Assembly: GCA_019634975.1 (NCBI GenBank)
Contig: JAHCAI010000010.1
Location: forward strand, 64,277 to 128,276
Source: Burkholderiales bacterium
GTDB taxonomy: Bacteria > Pseudomonadota > Gammaproteobacteria > Burkholderiales > SG8-41
Direction: 5' to 3'
Length of the DNA: 64,000 bases
Translations under genes and position numbers: made by a program
Shown: positions 54,013 to 63,246 of the stretch, in pieces
Numbering within the stretch: the stretch's first letter is position 1
How the letters are laid out: each line of letters opens with the position of its first letter
Notes under the pieces: model-generated
Databases searched by the model: none
What the model was told of the DNA's origin: nothing
The model's input: the letters and a program-made list of their open reading frames with translations, nothing else

Positions 54013-55302
54013 TTACCAGCGCCGGCCCAGCATCACGTGCAGCGCGAGGCTCTCCTCGCGCCAGGTCGAAGGACCGAAGGGCAGCGCGGGATTGTTGTAA
54101 TTCACCGAATTGCGGAACTGGTATTCCAGTCCGCCATGCAACTCATACCCGCCGCTGATTTTGCGGCTGGCACCCAGCGTCAAATGCTTTTCGCCTATCG
54201 GATTGATGACCGGGCTGCTGCGCTCCACCGGCACCGGACTGCGGCCGTAGTTGAAACCGGCGCGCAGCGTGGTGCGCGGGCTGAGAGTGTAGGCAATACC
54301 GGTGGCAACCACGTACTGGTCACGCCAGCCGAGAAACTGGGTTTGGGTCAACATCGCCGGCGCTGCCGGGTTGTCCGGGCCTGACGCCGTCTGGGTCAGA
54401 TTTTTCACCGCGCCCGACCAGTCGATCCATTCCAGCTTGGCGGACCACAACAGGCGCTTGCCGACCTGCCATGCAAAACCGGCGCCCGCCTGCTGCGGAA
54501 ACGCGAGTCCATCCAGCTTCACATCGGAGTACGTCACCTGACCGAGGCCGGCGGCAGCCATGTTCACACGCAACCGCCCATCGCGCAGGGGCAACCGTGT
54601 CTTGCTGGTGTAGGTCGCCCCGACCGTGACCGCTGGCGACAACTGGTGAAGCACGCCGAATTTTGCGCCCAGGCCGTAGCCGTTTGCGCGATCCAGGGCC
54701 GAGCCGAAAAAAGGGCCGCCGGGCGTCAGCGCCGAAGTCGCCGGAAAAATATCCTGGCGCAAACCGCCGTACAACAAGGACAGCGTGGCACCCACCATGG
54801 TTGATCCGGATGCGCGCCAGGCCAGTCCCGAGGTGAATTTCAGCGCGCCCAACTGCGAGGACAGCTCATCGATGTTGCCGAACGGCGTGCGCATCCTTTC
54901 GAAAACCGCACCGGCCCCGCCCTGGGCAAAGGCGCCGATACCCAGCACCAGGTCGCGTCCCTGCAATGGAATGGCGTAACCGAATCCGGCGACACTGATC
55001 AGCTTCTCGTCGACCTCCAGATTGTTGCCGAGGGCATCGCTGTGGCCGACGTTCAGCGCATACGAACCTGCGCCATAAATATCCAGTGCCGGGGCACTGA
55101 AGCGCGCGATGCCGGCAGGATTGGTGTTCAGCGCCGCCGCATCGCGGGCAACCGCAACATCAGCGCCGCCCATCAGCGAGGATTCGGCGCCATAACCGAT
55201 CAGGTTGAGACCGTTGGTTGCATGTGCGCCGGCACTGCAAACAAACAGCACGCAGGCAGGCAGTTGGCGCAAAAAAAAGCGCGGCGGCAGCAGGGATTTC
55301 AT
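54013..55302 (-). CDS. FadL/TodX-family outer-membrane transport protein
   Basis: A 429-residue outer-membrane barrel protein for hydrophobic compounds. The signal peptide ends at GAHA, and the FadL N-terminal plug is seen as TNGLNLIGYGAESSLMGGADVAVARDAAALNTNPAGIAR. The C terminus has the typical aromatic end (HVMLGRRW). The family imports long-chain fatty acids, toluene or related aromatics. Start ATG 55302 gives MKSLLPPRF. It diverges from the RraA gene and converges with the LuxR gene. Its substrate is not identified. Confidence 0.9.
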   Translation of the reverse strand: MKSLLPPRFFLRQLPACVLFVCSAGAHATNGLNLIGYGAESSLMGGADVAVARDAAALNTNPAGIARFSAPALDIYGAGSYALNVGHSDALGNNLEVDEKLISVAGFGYAIPLQGRDLVLGIGAFAQGGAGAVFERMRTPFGNIDELSSQLGALKFTSGLAWRASGSTMVGATLSLLYGGLRQDIFPATSALTPGGPFFGSALDRANGYGLGAKFGVLHQLSPAVTVGATYTSKTRLPLRDGRLRVNMAAAGLGQVTYSDVKLDGLAFPQQAGAGFAWQVGKRLLWSAKLEWIDWSGAVKNLTQTASGPDNPAAPAMLTQTQFLGWRDQYVVATGIAYTLSPRTTLRAGFNYGRSPVPVERSSPVINPIGEKHLTLGASRKISGGYELHGGLEYQFRNSVNYNNPALPFGPSTWREESLALHVMLGRRW

Positions 55303-55380
55303 GCTCCATATTATGGCACTCCATGCGCGTTGACGCCCCGCGCATGCGGCCCGTAACATCGGTCGCTTACAGGAGGAGCC

Positions 55381-56109
55381 ATGCCCAAAACCACCCTCGG
55401 CAAACTGCCGCGCGAAGCCATTCGCATATTGGAGCTGCCGCGCGTTGCCCCCGAAATCATCGAAGGCTTCCAGCAACTGGTCGACCTCACCGGCACGCTG
55501 TCGGACGCCTGCGACGAACTGGGCCTCGTTGCCGTGGTGCCGGCCTATGTGCTGCCGCCGGTAACCCTCGGCCGGCGCATCGTCGGCCCGGCGCTGACGG
55601 TGCGCAACGTCGCCCACGCCACGCAGATCCACAAGGCCGCCACCGACAAAACCAGCGGCCAGGGCGAAACCGAGGCGCACAATCTCGCCGAGCCCGGCGA
55701 CGTGCTGGTGATCGAGGGCGTGATGGGCTGCTCCAACATGGGCGGCCAGTCGGCGACCATCGCCAAGCGCCAGGGTTTCATCGGCGCCATCGTCGACGCC
55801 ACGGTGCGCGACCCCGATCAGTACCGCAGCATGGACTGGCCGGTATGGTGCAAGGGCTTCACCCCGATCACCGGCAAGTGGCGCATGCAGACCGTCGAGG
55901 TGAACGGCACCGTGCAGATCTGCGGCATCCAGGTGAAACCCGGCGACATCGTCTGTGCCGACGAGGCCGGCGTGGCTTTCATTCCGCATGAGAAGGCGGC
56001 GCAGGTGCTGGAATCCGCGCGCAGGATTGACGCCGGAGATACCAAACGCAAGGCTGACATTGATGCCGGCAGCAGTGTTGCCGAACTGATTACAAAGAAA
56101 TACAAGTAA
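55381..56109 (+). CDS. RraA-family aldolase/decarboxylase-like protein
   Basis: A 242-residue protein with the HMG/CHA aldolase (RraA-like) fold. The segment GEPGDVLVIEGVMG-type phosphate/divalent site is seen as EPGDVLVIEG near residue 103, and the G-x20-R-D signature is in GGQSATIAK...ATVRD. Class members cleave 4-hydroxy-2-oxoacids or decarboxylate oxaloacetate; others inhibit RNase E, but the shorter RraA of E. coli lacks the extra N- and C-terminal parts. A strong AGGAGG site precedes the ATG. It stands 128 bp before a sulfatase gene in the same direction. Confidence 0.88.
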   Translation: MPKTTLGKLPREAIRILELPRVAPEIIEGFQQLVDLTGTLSDACDELGLVAVVPAYVLPPVTLGRRIVGPALTVRNVAHATQIHKAATDKTSGQGETEAHNLAEPGDVLVIEGVMGCSNMGGQSATIAKRQGFIGAIVDATVRDPDQYRSMDWPVWCKGFTPITGKWRMQTVEVNGTVQICGIQVKPGDIVCADEAGVAFIPHEKAAQVLESARRIDAGDTKRKADIDAGSSVAELITKKYK

Positions 56110-56121
56110 AAAAGCGATTTG

Positions 56122-56206
56122 CCGCCGATGAACGCGGATGAACGCAGATAAAACCTTCCGCAGGCATGGTTTGATCCCATCGGCGTCAATCGGCGTTCAT
56201 CGGCGG
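56122..56206. repeat. Long inverted repeat of GATGAACGC units between RraA and sulfatase genes
   Basis: Arms 56122-56149 and 56179-56206 are inverted copies with 24 of 28 matches, both built from CCGATGAACGC-type units. The 29-base loop holds no coding sequence. It is a second long-hairpin type, different in sequence from the one at 5624-5802. Confidence 0.8.
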
Positions 56207-56236
56207 TAAAAGAAATCTACAGGAGGATGACCCAGC

Positions 56237-57697
56237 ATGACCGAACCGACCAATTTGATTTTCATCATGTCCGACGAGCACAACAAGCGCGTGCTCGGCT
56301 GCCACGGCCACCCGATGATCAAGACACCCAACCTCGACGCGCTGGCCGCGCGCGGCACGGACTTCACCTCGGCCTACACCAACTGCCCGATCTGCGTGCC
56401 GGCACGGGCCGCCTTCGCCACCGGCCAGTACGTGCACAAGATCCGCTACTGGGACAACGCCATCGCCTACGACGGCAAGATTCCGTCCTGGGGCCACCGC
56501 CTGATGGAACAGGGCCATCACGTCGCCTCGATCGGCAAGCTGCATTACCTGGATTCCGACGCGAAAAGGAACGGCTTCGACGAGGAGATCCTGCCGCTGC
56601 ACATCGTCAACGGCGTCGGCGACCTGCTGGGCATGATCCGCGAGGAGCTGCCGCGCCGGGTCGGCGCGATGAAGCTCGGACCCGAGGCCGGCCGCGGCGA
56701 ATCCGAATACACCAAGTACGACCGCAGCATCGCCGATGAGACCGTGAAATGGCTCAGGCACAAGGCGCCCACCCTCACGGCCAAGCCCTGGGCGCTTTAC
56801 GTCGGCTTTGTGTCGCCGCATTTCCCGCTGATCGCGCCGCCGCAGTTCTATGACCTCTACCCGGAAGACGCGGTGCCGATGCCGGTCCTCTATGAAAAGT
56901 CGCAGCGGCCGCAGCACCCCTTCCTCGACGCCTTCCGCGCCAGCCAGTGCTACGACGACGGCTTTCTCGACCTCGCGATGGTGCGCCGCGCGATCACCGC
57001 CTACTTCGGCCTGACCTCGTTCATGGACGACAACGTCGGCAGGATCCTGCGCGCGCTGGAGGAAACCGGCCTGATGAACAACACCCGCGTCGTCTACACC
57101 TCGGACCACGGCGACAACCTCGGTGCCCGCGGCCTGTGGGGCAAATCGACGATGTACGAGGAATCCGCCGGCATTCCGCTGATGATCGCCGGGCCCGGCA
57201 TTCCGGCGGGCAGCGTCTGCGACACCCCGGTGACGCTGGCTGACGGCTTCCCGACCTTCATCCATGCCCTGGGCGCGAAGCCGCATCCCGACGACGCGAA
57301 ACTCCCCGGACACTCGCTGATCGACATCGCGCGGGGCCTGGTGCCGGCGCGCACCATACTCTCCGAGTACCACGCCGCCGGCTCGATGTGCGGCGCCTTC
57401 ATGATCCGCCACGGCCAGTGGAAGTACATCCATTACGCGACAGTGCCGCCGATGCTCTTTGACCTGAAGAACGACCCGCTCGAATTGCGCGACCTGGGCC
57501 GCGACCCGGCGTTCAAGGCCGTCATCGCGGAATGCGAGCAGGTGCTGCGCAAGGTGGTCGACCCCGACGCCGCGCACCGCCTCGCGATGGCCGACCAGAA
57601 GGCGCGGATCGAGCAGCACGGCGGCGTCGAGGCCATCAAGAAACTCGGCACCTTCCGTTATTCGCCGCCGCCGGGGGCCAAAGCGTCATACTATTAG
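56237..57697 (+). CDS. Sulfatase-family hydrolase (choline-sulfatase-like)
   Basis: A 486-residue arylsulfatase-fold enzyme. The formylglycine motif C-x-P-x-R is C53-V-P-A-R57 in CPICVPARAAFATGQY. Metal ligands include D13 (MSDEHN) and the SDHGDN block near residue 289. The general layout (QYVHKIRYWDNAIAYDG, GHRLMEQGHHVASIGKLHY) follows choline/arylsulfatases. Cysteine rather than serine implies an FGE-type maturase elsewhere. No signal peptide is seen, so it is probably cytoplasmic. It is followed by a Bug gene and a second sulfatase 45% or so alike by eye. The ester substrate is not known. Confidence 0.88.
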   Translation: MTEPTNLIFIMSDEHNKRVLGCHGHPMIKTPNLDALAARGTDFTSAYTNCPICVPARAAFATGQYVHKIRYWDNAIAYDGKIPSWGHRLMEQGHHVASIGKLHYLDSDAKRNGFDEEILPLHIVNGVGDLLGMIREELPRRVGAMKLGPEAGRGESEYTKYDRSIADETVKWLRHKAPTLTAKPWALYVGFVSPHFPLIAPPQFYDLYPEDAVPMPVLYEKSQRPQHPFLDAFRASQCYDDGFLDLAMVRRAITAYFGLTSFMDDNVGRILRALEETGLMNNTRVVYTSDHGDNLGARGLWGKSTMYEESAGIPLMIAGPGIPAGSVCDTPVTLADGFPTFIHALGAKPHPDDAKLPGHSLIDIARGLVPARTILSEYHAAGSMCGAFMIRHGQWKYIHYATVPPMLFDLKNDPLELRDLGRDPAFKAVIAECEQVLRKVVDPDAAHRLAMADQKARIEQHGGVEAIKKLGTFRYSPPPGAKASYY

Positions 57698-57755
57698 GCA
57701 AAACATAACAAGCAGAAGAACCGGGAGCGCAAACCAGAACGAGGAGGAGAAGATC

Positions 57756-58724
57756 ATGCATCAGCTGCTGCGTCACGCCTTCATCGCTGCACTGTTCTGT
57801 TTCACCGCCGCACAGGCCGGCGCCCAGACCTACCCGACCAAGCCGATCCGTTTCATCGTGCCGACCGCACCCGGCGGCTCGCCCGACATCCTGGCGCGTA
57901 TCGTCGGCAACAAGCTGGGGGAGCAGATGAAAACCCAGATCGTCGTCGATACCCGCCCCGGCGGCAGCGGCGTCATCGGCGTCGAAATCGCCAGGGCCGC
58001 GGCGCCGGACGGCTACACGCTGCTGCTGGTCACCTCGACGACTTTCGCATCGCTGCCGGTGTTGAAGAAAAAAATCCCCTACGATCCCGACCGTCACTTC
58101 ATCGCGCTGTCCCGCGTGGCATGGGTCGCCAATGTCGCGACGGTCAACAAGGACCTCGGTGTCAACAGCATCGCTGACCTGGTGAAGCTGGCGAAGGACA
58201 AGCCGGGCGCCCTCAACTACGGCTCCGCAGGCAACGGTTCTCCGGCCCACCTCGCGGGCGCGATGTTCAACGTGCTCGCCGGCCTGAAAACCACGCATGT
58301 GCCGTACAAGGGCGCCGCGCCGGCGATGTCGGACATGATGGGCGGCCAGATCCAGATGCTGTTCACGTCGCCGCTGGTGGCAATGCCGCACGGCCGCGCC
58401 GGGCGCATCAAGGTGCTGGCCACCACCGGCGCGCAGCGCGACCCGCTGCTGCCCGAACTGCCGACCGTCGCGGAAACCGTGCCCGGCTACGAGATTGTGC
58501 AGTGGTGGGGCATTGCCGCGCCCGCCGGCACGCCGGCCGCAGTCACCCGTAAACTGCACCAGGAACTGATGACCGCGCTCAATTCGCCCGACGTCAAGGC
58601 GCTGATGAACAAGAACGGCGCCACGCCCAGCCCCGAAAGTCCCGCCGAGTTCACCGCCTTCATGAAGGCCGAACGCGCCCGCATCGCCAACGTCGGCAAG
58701 CAGGCCGGCATCGTCCTCGACTGA
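57756..58724 (+). CDS. Bug-family (TctC) periplasmic substrate-binding protein
   Basis: A 322-residue protein with a signal peptide ending QAGA and a strong GAGGAGGAG site. Bug blocks are YPTKPIRFIVPTAPGG, PDILARIV, PDGYTLLLVTSTT, LNYGSAGNGSPAH and HVPYKGAAP. It is flanked by two sulfatase genes, and the next starts 8 bp later. Co-translation suggests capture of a sulfated or carboxylated metabolite that the sulfatases hydrolyse after uptake. This is inference from gene order. Confidence 0.93.
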   Translation: MHQLLRHAFIAALFCFTAAQAGAQTYPTKPIRFIVPTAPGGSPDILARIVGNKLGEQMKTQIVVDTRPGGSGVIGVEIARAAAPDGYTLLLVTSTTFASLPVLKKKIPYDPDRHFIALSRVAWVANVATVNKDLGVNSIADLVKLAKDKPGALNYGSAGNGSPAHLAGAMFNVLAGLKTTHVPYKGAAPAMSDMMGGQIQMLFTSPLVAMPHGRAGRIKVLATTGAQRDPLLPELPTVAETVPGYEIVQWWGIAAPAGTPAAVTRKLHQELMTALNSPDVKALMNKNGATPSPESPAEFTAFMKAERARIANVGKQAGIVLD

Positions 58725-58732
58725 AAACAGCC

Positions 58733-60211
58733 ATGACCCAAGCCGCCAACCTGATCCTGTTCCAGTCCGACAACCACAACGGCCACCTGATGGGCTGCCA
58801 GGGCCACCCGGTGGTGCAGACACCGGTAATGGACCGCATTGCCGCGCGCGGCGTGCGTTTCGAGAACGCCTATTGCACGAGTCCGCTGTGCTGCCCCTCG
58901 CGCTCCAGCCTCGCCACCGGGCGTTACCCGCACCAGACCGGATACTGGGACAACGCGCTGACCTACGACGGCCGGGTACCGACCTGGCACCACCGGCTGC
59001 GTGAACAGGGCCACACCGTCACCGCGATCGGCAAGCTGCATTACCGCTCCAGCAAGGACGACAACGGCTTCACCGAGGAAATCGTGCCGATGCACCTTCA
59101 TGAAGGCAAGGGCGCAATCAAGAACCTGCTGCGCGGCTACGGCACGGAGCCGGCCAAGGATGACGGCAGTTTCTGGAAGCTCTACATCGAGCGTTCCGGC
59201 GTGGGCACCACGCACTACCAGGACTACGACCGCGACATCACCGCGAAAGCGATCGCCTGGCTGAAACAGCATGCCCGCAATGAAGGCAAACCCTGGGTGC
59301 TGTACGTGTCCTACATCAGTGCGCATCCGCCGTTCACGGTGCCGCAGCGCCTGTGGGATCTCTATCCAGCGGATGCCATGCCGCTGCCGCCGGCTTTCCG
59401 GCCGGGCGAACGTCCCGAACACCCGGCAGTGGAGTTCCTGCGCCACATGGACGGCATGCGCGTGATGACCGACGAGGCCGCGCTGCGGCGCATCGCCGCC
59501 GGATACTTCGGGCTGATCACCCACCTCGACGAGCAGATCGGTGAAGTGCTGAAAGCGGCCGAGGAACTCGGCCTGCTGGGCAACACGCGCATCGCCTACA
59601 CCAGCGACCACGGTGAACTGTTCGGTGCGCAGGGCGTGTTCGGCAAGAAAAACCTCTACGAAGGCGCCATCCGCGTGCCGCTGCTGCTGGCCGGACCCGG
59701 CGTGCCCGCGGGCCGCGTGGTCAAACAGCACGCCTCCCATGTCGACCTCTTCCCGACGCTGCTGGCCGGAGCCGGCGCCCGCCTCGGCGAGGCCGACGCC
59801 GACTTGCCCGGCATCGACCTGTGGCCGGCGATCACCGGACAGGAACAACCGCGCCCCGCTTTCGCCGAGTACCACGCCCAGGGCTCGAAAGCCGGCGCCT
59901 TCGTGCTGCGCGACGGCGACATGAAGCTGATCTACCACGTCGGCATGCCTCCGCAGCTCTTTGATCTGGCGCGTGATCCGGACGAATTGCAGGACCTCGC
60001 CGCAAGTCTCCCCGACAAGGTCAAGGCGCTGGAGCAAAAACTCCGCGCGGTCTGCGATCCCGAAGCCGTCGACGCCCGTGCCAAGGCCGACCAGCGCAAG
60101 GCCGCGGACGCCTGGGGCGGGGCCGCCCGGCTGCTTGGAGAAACCCAGATCCTGTTCACGCCGCCGCCGGGCGTATCCAAGGAAGAGGCTTGGGCAATTC
60201 CAGGAAAATAA
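58733..60211 (+). CDS. Sulfatase-family hydrolase, second copy
   Basis: A 492-residue sulfatase-fold enzyme. C53 is the candidate formylglycine residue in C53-C-P-S-R57 (SPLCCPSRSSLATGRY); a Cys follows it directly. The metal-binding D13 (QSDNHN) and TSDHGELFGAQG blocks are present. It is paralogous with the gene at 56237, with the same N-terminal arrangement and catalytic residue number, but the loops differ, which may mean different esters. No signal peptide is seen. The gene ends in an otherwise empty 321-bp intergenic stretch. Confidence 0.88.
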   Translation: MTQAANLILFQSDNHNGHLMGCQGHPVVQTPVMDRIAARGVRFENAYCTSPLCCPSRSSLATGRYPHQTGYWDNALTYDGRVPTWHHRLREQGHTVTAIGKLHYRSSKDDNGFTEEIVPMHLHEGKGAIKNLLRGYGTEPAKDDGSFWKLYIERSGVGTTHYQDYDRDITAKAIAWLKQHARNEGKPWVLYVSYISAHPPFTVPQRLWDLYPADAMPLPPAFRPGERPEHPAVEFLRHMDGMRVMTDEAALRRIAAGYFGLITHLDEQIGEVLKAAEELGLLGNTRIAYTSDHGELFGAQGVFGKKNLYEGAIRVPLLLAGPGVPAGRVVKQHASHVDLFPTLLAGAGARLGEADADLPGIDLWPAITGQEQPRPAFAEYHAQGSKAGAFVLRDGDMKLIYHVGMPPQLFDLARDPDELQDLAASLPDKVKALEQKLRAVCDPEAVDARAKADQRKAADAWGGAARLLGETQILFTPPPGVSKEEAWAIPGK

Positions 60212-60532
60212 AATTTTGGCGCTCAAGCAACACCGCTACACCCGGGTTTTCTTCGCTCGCGATGCAATCTGAAAAAAATCAGCCACTTGCGCCTGCAAAC
60301 TGAAGTGCATTTGCGCTTCAGGAGAAAAATTCCGCTTGGCAAAAAAATGGGCGCCGGGGGAATCGGCGCCCAACAAGTCCCTACATGCGTTCGCTTGCTT
60401 GCCGCACAAGCCCTTGATTTTCCGGGGATTGGAGAATCAGGGCCACAAAAGCGGCCAGCTCACAAAAATCTAGACCCGGGGAACGCGGTGAAGTTCAACC
60501 GCGGCCCGGGTTACTACAGTGCCGGAAATGCC
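60212..60532. other. Intergenic stretch between converging sulfatase and Bug genes
   Basis: No gene is evident in this 321-bp region. It holds a 9-bp hairpin (60300-60321, CTGAAGTGC...GCGCTTCAG), the minus-strand terminator at 60341-60371 and a near-palindromic CGCGGTGAAG...CAACCGCG element around 60486-60506. A G+C-poorer part lies around 60260-60350. Confidence 0.6.
60341..60371 (-). terminator. Rho-independent terminator for the Bug gene at 60533-61507
   Basis: An 8-bp GC stem (60364-60371 with 60349-60356) with a 7-base loop is followed on the minus strand by a TTTTTTT run (60347-60341). It is about 160 bp after the Bug stop. Confidence 0.75.
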
Positions 60533-61507
60533 CTACTTCAGCTTGGGAATTCCCGCCTCCACCACGACCCGCTTCCAGCGGGCGGTTTCCTCCTCCACAA
60601 ACCTGTCGAATTGCTCGGATGATCCAACCCAGGCTTCAAGCCCCTGATCCTCCAGGATCTTGCGGTTGCCCGGTATCCGGGAGATTTCCGCCAGTTCGTT
60701 GTTGATCCGCTTGAGCACGGATTTCGGCGTGCCGTCAGGGGCGAACAGGCCGTACCAGGCGTAGTACGTGAATCCGTCAAGGCCGGACTCCATCAAGGTC
60801 GGCACTTCCGGAACTGCCGGCGCCCGTTGCTCGCTGCTCACGGCAATTGCCTTCAGCTTTTCATTGCGAACCTGCGGGATCAGCGAAGGCATGGTGCCAA
60901 AGAGCATCTGCACGCGTCCGGCCGCGGTGTCGATGATCGCCGGACCACTGCCGCGGTATGGCACGTGCAGGATGTCAAGGCCTGCGGCCTTTTTCAGCAG
61001 CTCCGAAGACAGATGGATCGAGGAGCCGTTGCCTGCAGAGGCATAGTTGAGCTTGCCCGGGCGCTCCCGGATGTAAGCCTGCAGCGAGCGAAAATCCGTG
61101 ACCGCGAGCGAGGTCGGCACCACCAGCAGATGCGGCTGCCGCGCCAGCAGATAGACCGGATCGAAGTCTTTTTCCGGGTCATAGTTCAGCCGCGTGTACA
61201 TCGCCGGTGCCGTCGCAAACGAGGCGGATGCGATGAACAGGTTGTAACCATCGGGTTCCAGCTGTGAGGCAATCTCGGCACCCAGCGTGCCGCCGGCACC
61301 CGGCCGGTTGTCAATAACGAGGTTGGTCCCCAGTGCAGGCTCGAGCCAGACCATGAACTGCCTGGCGGTGATGTCAGTTCCACCACCCGGTGAGAATGGG
61401 ATGATGACGCGGATCGGCCTCTCCGGATACTCCGCAACGGCAAAGCCGCTGGTTGCGGTCAGTGTCAGACCCAGAGTTGCTGCTACCAGTGTGTTGAAGA
61501 GTCGCAT
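60533..61507 (-). CDS. Bug-family (TctC) periplasmic substrate-binding protein
   Basis: A 324-residue protein. The ATG at 61507 is fixed by AGGAGGA seven bases upstream. Signal peptide residues 1-25 end GFAVA. The Bug domain follows: EYPERPIRVIIPFSPGGG, TDITARQF, PDGYNLFIASASF, LNYASAGNGSSIH and HVPYRGSGP (Arg in place of the common Lys). It is divergent from oxyR, separated by 169 bp, and closed by its own terminator, so it is monocistronic. Confidence 0.93.
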   Translation of the reverse strand: MRLFNTLVAATLGLTLTATSGFAVAEYPERPIRVIIPFSPGGGTDITARQFMVWLEPALGTNLVIDNRPGAGGTLGAEIASQLEPDGYNLFIASASFATAPAMYTRLNYDPEKDFDPVYLLARQPHLLVVPTSLAVTDFRSLQAYIRERPGKLNYASAGNGSSIHLSSELLKKAAGLDILHVPYRGSGPAIIDTAAGRVQMLFGTMPSLIPQVRNEKLKAIAVSSEQRAPAVPEVPTLMESGLDGFTYYAWYGLFAPDGTPKSVLKRINNELAEISRIPGNRKILEDQGLEAWVGSSEQFDRFVEEETARWKRVVVEAGIPKLK

Positions 61508-61676
61508 GGCGTTCCTCCTATAATGGTTGTCATCCATGAAAACATCGTGCTGAGCGGGGTTTGAAATAATCGACACGGGCACTCTTGGACTCCGGATACA
61601 GGAATCCAGAAATTCCATATTTTGTTATTACCATCTTACAGGTTGGACTATTTACCGGACGTAAAGTTCCCGGCCC

Positions 61677-62609
61677 ATGACCCTCACCGAACTCCGCTAC
61701 ATCGTTGCCGTCGCCCGCGAGCGCCATTTCGGCCGCGCCGCCGAAACCTGCTTCGTCAGCCAGCCCACGCTGTCGGTTGCCGTGAAAAAGCTCGAGGAGG
61801 AGCTCGGCGTGCAGCTCTTCGAGCGCGGCTCCGGCGAGATCACGGCGACGGCCGCCGGCAACCGCGTGGTCGAACAGGCCCAGCGCGTGCTCGAAGAAGC
61901 CGAGAAAATCAAAGGCCTCGCGAAAACCAGCGGTGACCCGCTGGAGGGCCCGCTGAAACTGGGCGTGATTTTCACCATCGCGCCCTACCTGCTGCCGCAG
62001 CTGATCCCGGTGCTGCGCCGGCGAGCGCCGAAAATGCCGCTGGTGCTGGAGGAAAACTACACCGCCACGCTGTCCGAGCGCCTGAAGCGCGGCGACATCG
62101 ATGCCGCCATCGTCGCGCTGCCCTTCAGCGAGCCGGGCATCACCGTCACGCCGCTCTACGACGAGCCCTTTGTGGTCGCGATGGCGAAAACCCATCCCTG
62201 GGCCGCGCGCAAATCGATTCCCCCCGACGAACTGGCGCGCGAAAGCCTGCTGCTGCTCGGCACCGGCCACTGTTTCCGCGACCAGGTGCTCAATGCCTGC
62301 CCGGCACTCAACCGCTCCAGCGCAACCCAGGGCTCGCTGCAGAAAACGGTCGAGGGTTCCTCGCTCGAAACCATCCGCCTGATGGTGGCCTCGGGCATGG
62401 GCCTCACGGTGCTGCCGGCCTCGGCGATACCAGTGCGCCGCGCCGCCTCCGACCTGCTGACCTATGTGCCCTTCTCGCGCCCGGTGCCGGACCGGCGGGT
62501 GGTGCTGGCCTCGCGCTCGAGTTTTCCGCGCACAGCGGCACTCGAAATCATCCGCGTCGCCGTGGGACTTTGCGCGCTCAATGGCGCGACCTTGGTAAAA
62601 CAAAAATAG
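61677..62609 (+). CDS. oxyR: OxyR peroxide-sensing LysR-family regulator
   Basis: A 310-residue regulator. The N-terminal winged helix-turn-helix is MTLTELRYIVAVARERHFGRAAETCFVSQPTLS. The redox cysteines are exactly C199 and C208 (GTGHCFRDQVLNAC), the same numbering as in E. coli OxyR, which form a disulfide when peroxide is sensed. A candidate OxyR box follows 47 bp after the stop, ahead of the rubrerythrin gene. The divergent neighbour is a Bug gene. It belongs to a peroxide-defence group with rubrerythrin, rubredoxin and Dps. Confidence 0.95.
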   Translation: MTLTELRYIVAVARERHFGRAAETCFVSQPTLSVAVKKLEEELGVQLFERGSGEITATAAGNRVVEQAQRVLEEAEKIKGLAKTSGDPLEGPLKLGVIFTIAPYLLPQLIPVLRRRAPKMPLVLEENYTATLSERLKRGDIDAAIVALPFSEPGITVTPLYDEPFVVAMAKTHPWAARKSIPPDELARESLLLLGTGHCFRDQVLNACPALNRSSATQGSLQKTVEGSSLETIRLMVASGMGLTVLPASAIPVRRAASDLLTYVPFSRPVPDRRVVLASRSSFPRTAALEIIRVAVGLCALNGATLVKQK

Positions 62610-62655
62610 CATTCAAAATCAATTGGTTATCTATTTCATCCGGCCGCCCTGATGA

Positions 62656-62670
62656 ATAGTTTATTACTAT
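62656..62670 (+). promoter_or_regulatory. Candidate OxyR-binding site (ATAG-N7-CTAT)
   Basis: Positions 62656-62659 ATAG and 62667-62670 CTAT are separated by 7 bases, the core OxyR dyad, in an AT-rich spacer. It lies about 22 bp upstream of the proposed -35 box of the rubrerythrin promoter. Confidence 0.6.
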
Positions 62671-62691
62671 TACTTTATTTATAACAATCAA

Positions 62692-62721
62692 TTGGATTAA
62701 TTAACCCTGCATCCCTATCAT
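62692..62721 (+). promoter_or_regulatory. Promoter of the rubrerythrin-rubredoxin-dps group
   Basis: TTGGAT (62692-62697) and TATCAT (62716-62721) are separated by 18 bases, about 50 bp before the rubrerythrin ATG. Confidence 0.5.
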
Positions 62722-62770
62722 GCTCTCCAAGCGTTGCGAAACGCGCCACTTTTCAACACAGGAGATGCAG

Positions 62771-63244
62771 ATGAAACCCGAGTCCGTCACCGTCAAGAAC
62801 ATCGAAGCCGCCTTCGCCGGCGAGTCCATGGCACACATCAAGTACATGTACTTCGCCAAAATCTGCCGCGAACAGGGCGACGTCGAAACCGCGAAAGTGT
62901 TCGAGGAAACCGCGGCCCAGGAAGTGCAGCATGCTTTCGGCCACCTCGACCTGCTCTACCCGAAATCGGAGATGAGCCCGGCCAAGGCGCTCGACATGGC
63001 AATCGCCGGCGAAACCTACGAATACACCGAGATGTATCCGCAGTTCCGCCACCTCGCCGAGCAGGAAGGCAACCACGCCGCGGTCAGGGAAATGGACGAG
63101 CAGATCGAGGAATCGAAGGAGCACGCCGACCGTTTCCGCCAAACCCTGGCCAAGGCCGCCAAGCGCTTCGCCGCGCTGGCCAAGGTCGAGGAGCGCCACG
63201 CCAACCACTACCGCGCGGTGCGCGCCAACGTGAAGGCGGCGTGA
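62771..63244 (+). CDS. Rubrerythrin-family di-iron protein
   Basis: A 157-residue ferritin-like four-helix protein. The di-iron ligands include E18 (FAGESMAH), E51 and H54 (EVQHAF), and E81/E84 (GETYEYTEMYP) with E97/E99. It has no C-terminal rubredoxin domain; a separate rubredoxin gene follows within the same unit and would be its electron donor. The ATG at 62771 is preferred since GGAG is six bases upstream; the ATG at 62765 touches the GGAG. Rubrerythrins reduce hydrogen peroxide. It is preceded by a candidate OxyR site. Confidence 0.93.
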   Translation: MKPESVTVKNIEAAFAGESMAHIKYMYFAKICREQGDVETAKVFEETAAQEVQHAFGHLDLLYPKSEMSPAKALDMAIAGETYEYTEMYPQFRHLAEQEGNHAAVREMDEQIEESKEHADRFRQTLAKAAKRFAALAKVEERHANHYRAVRANVKAA

Positions 63245-63246
63245 TC

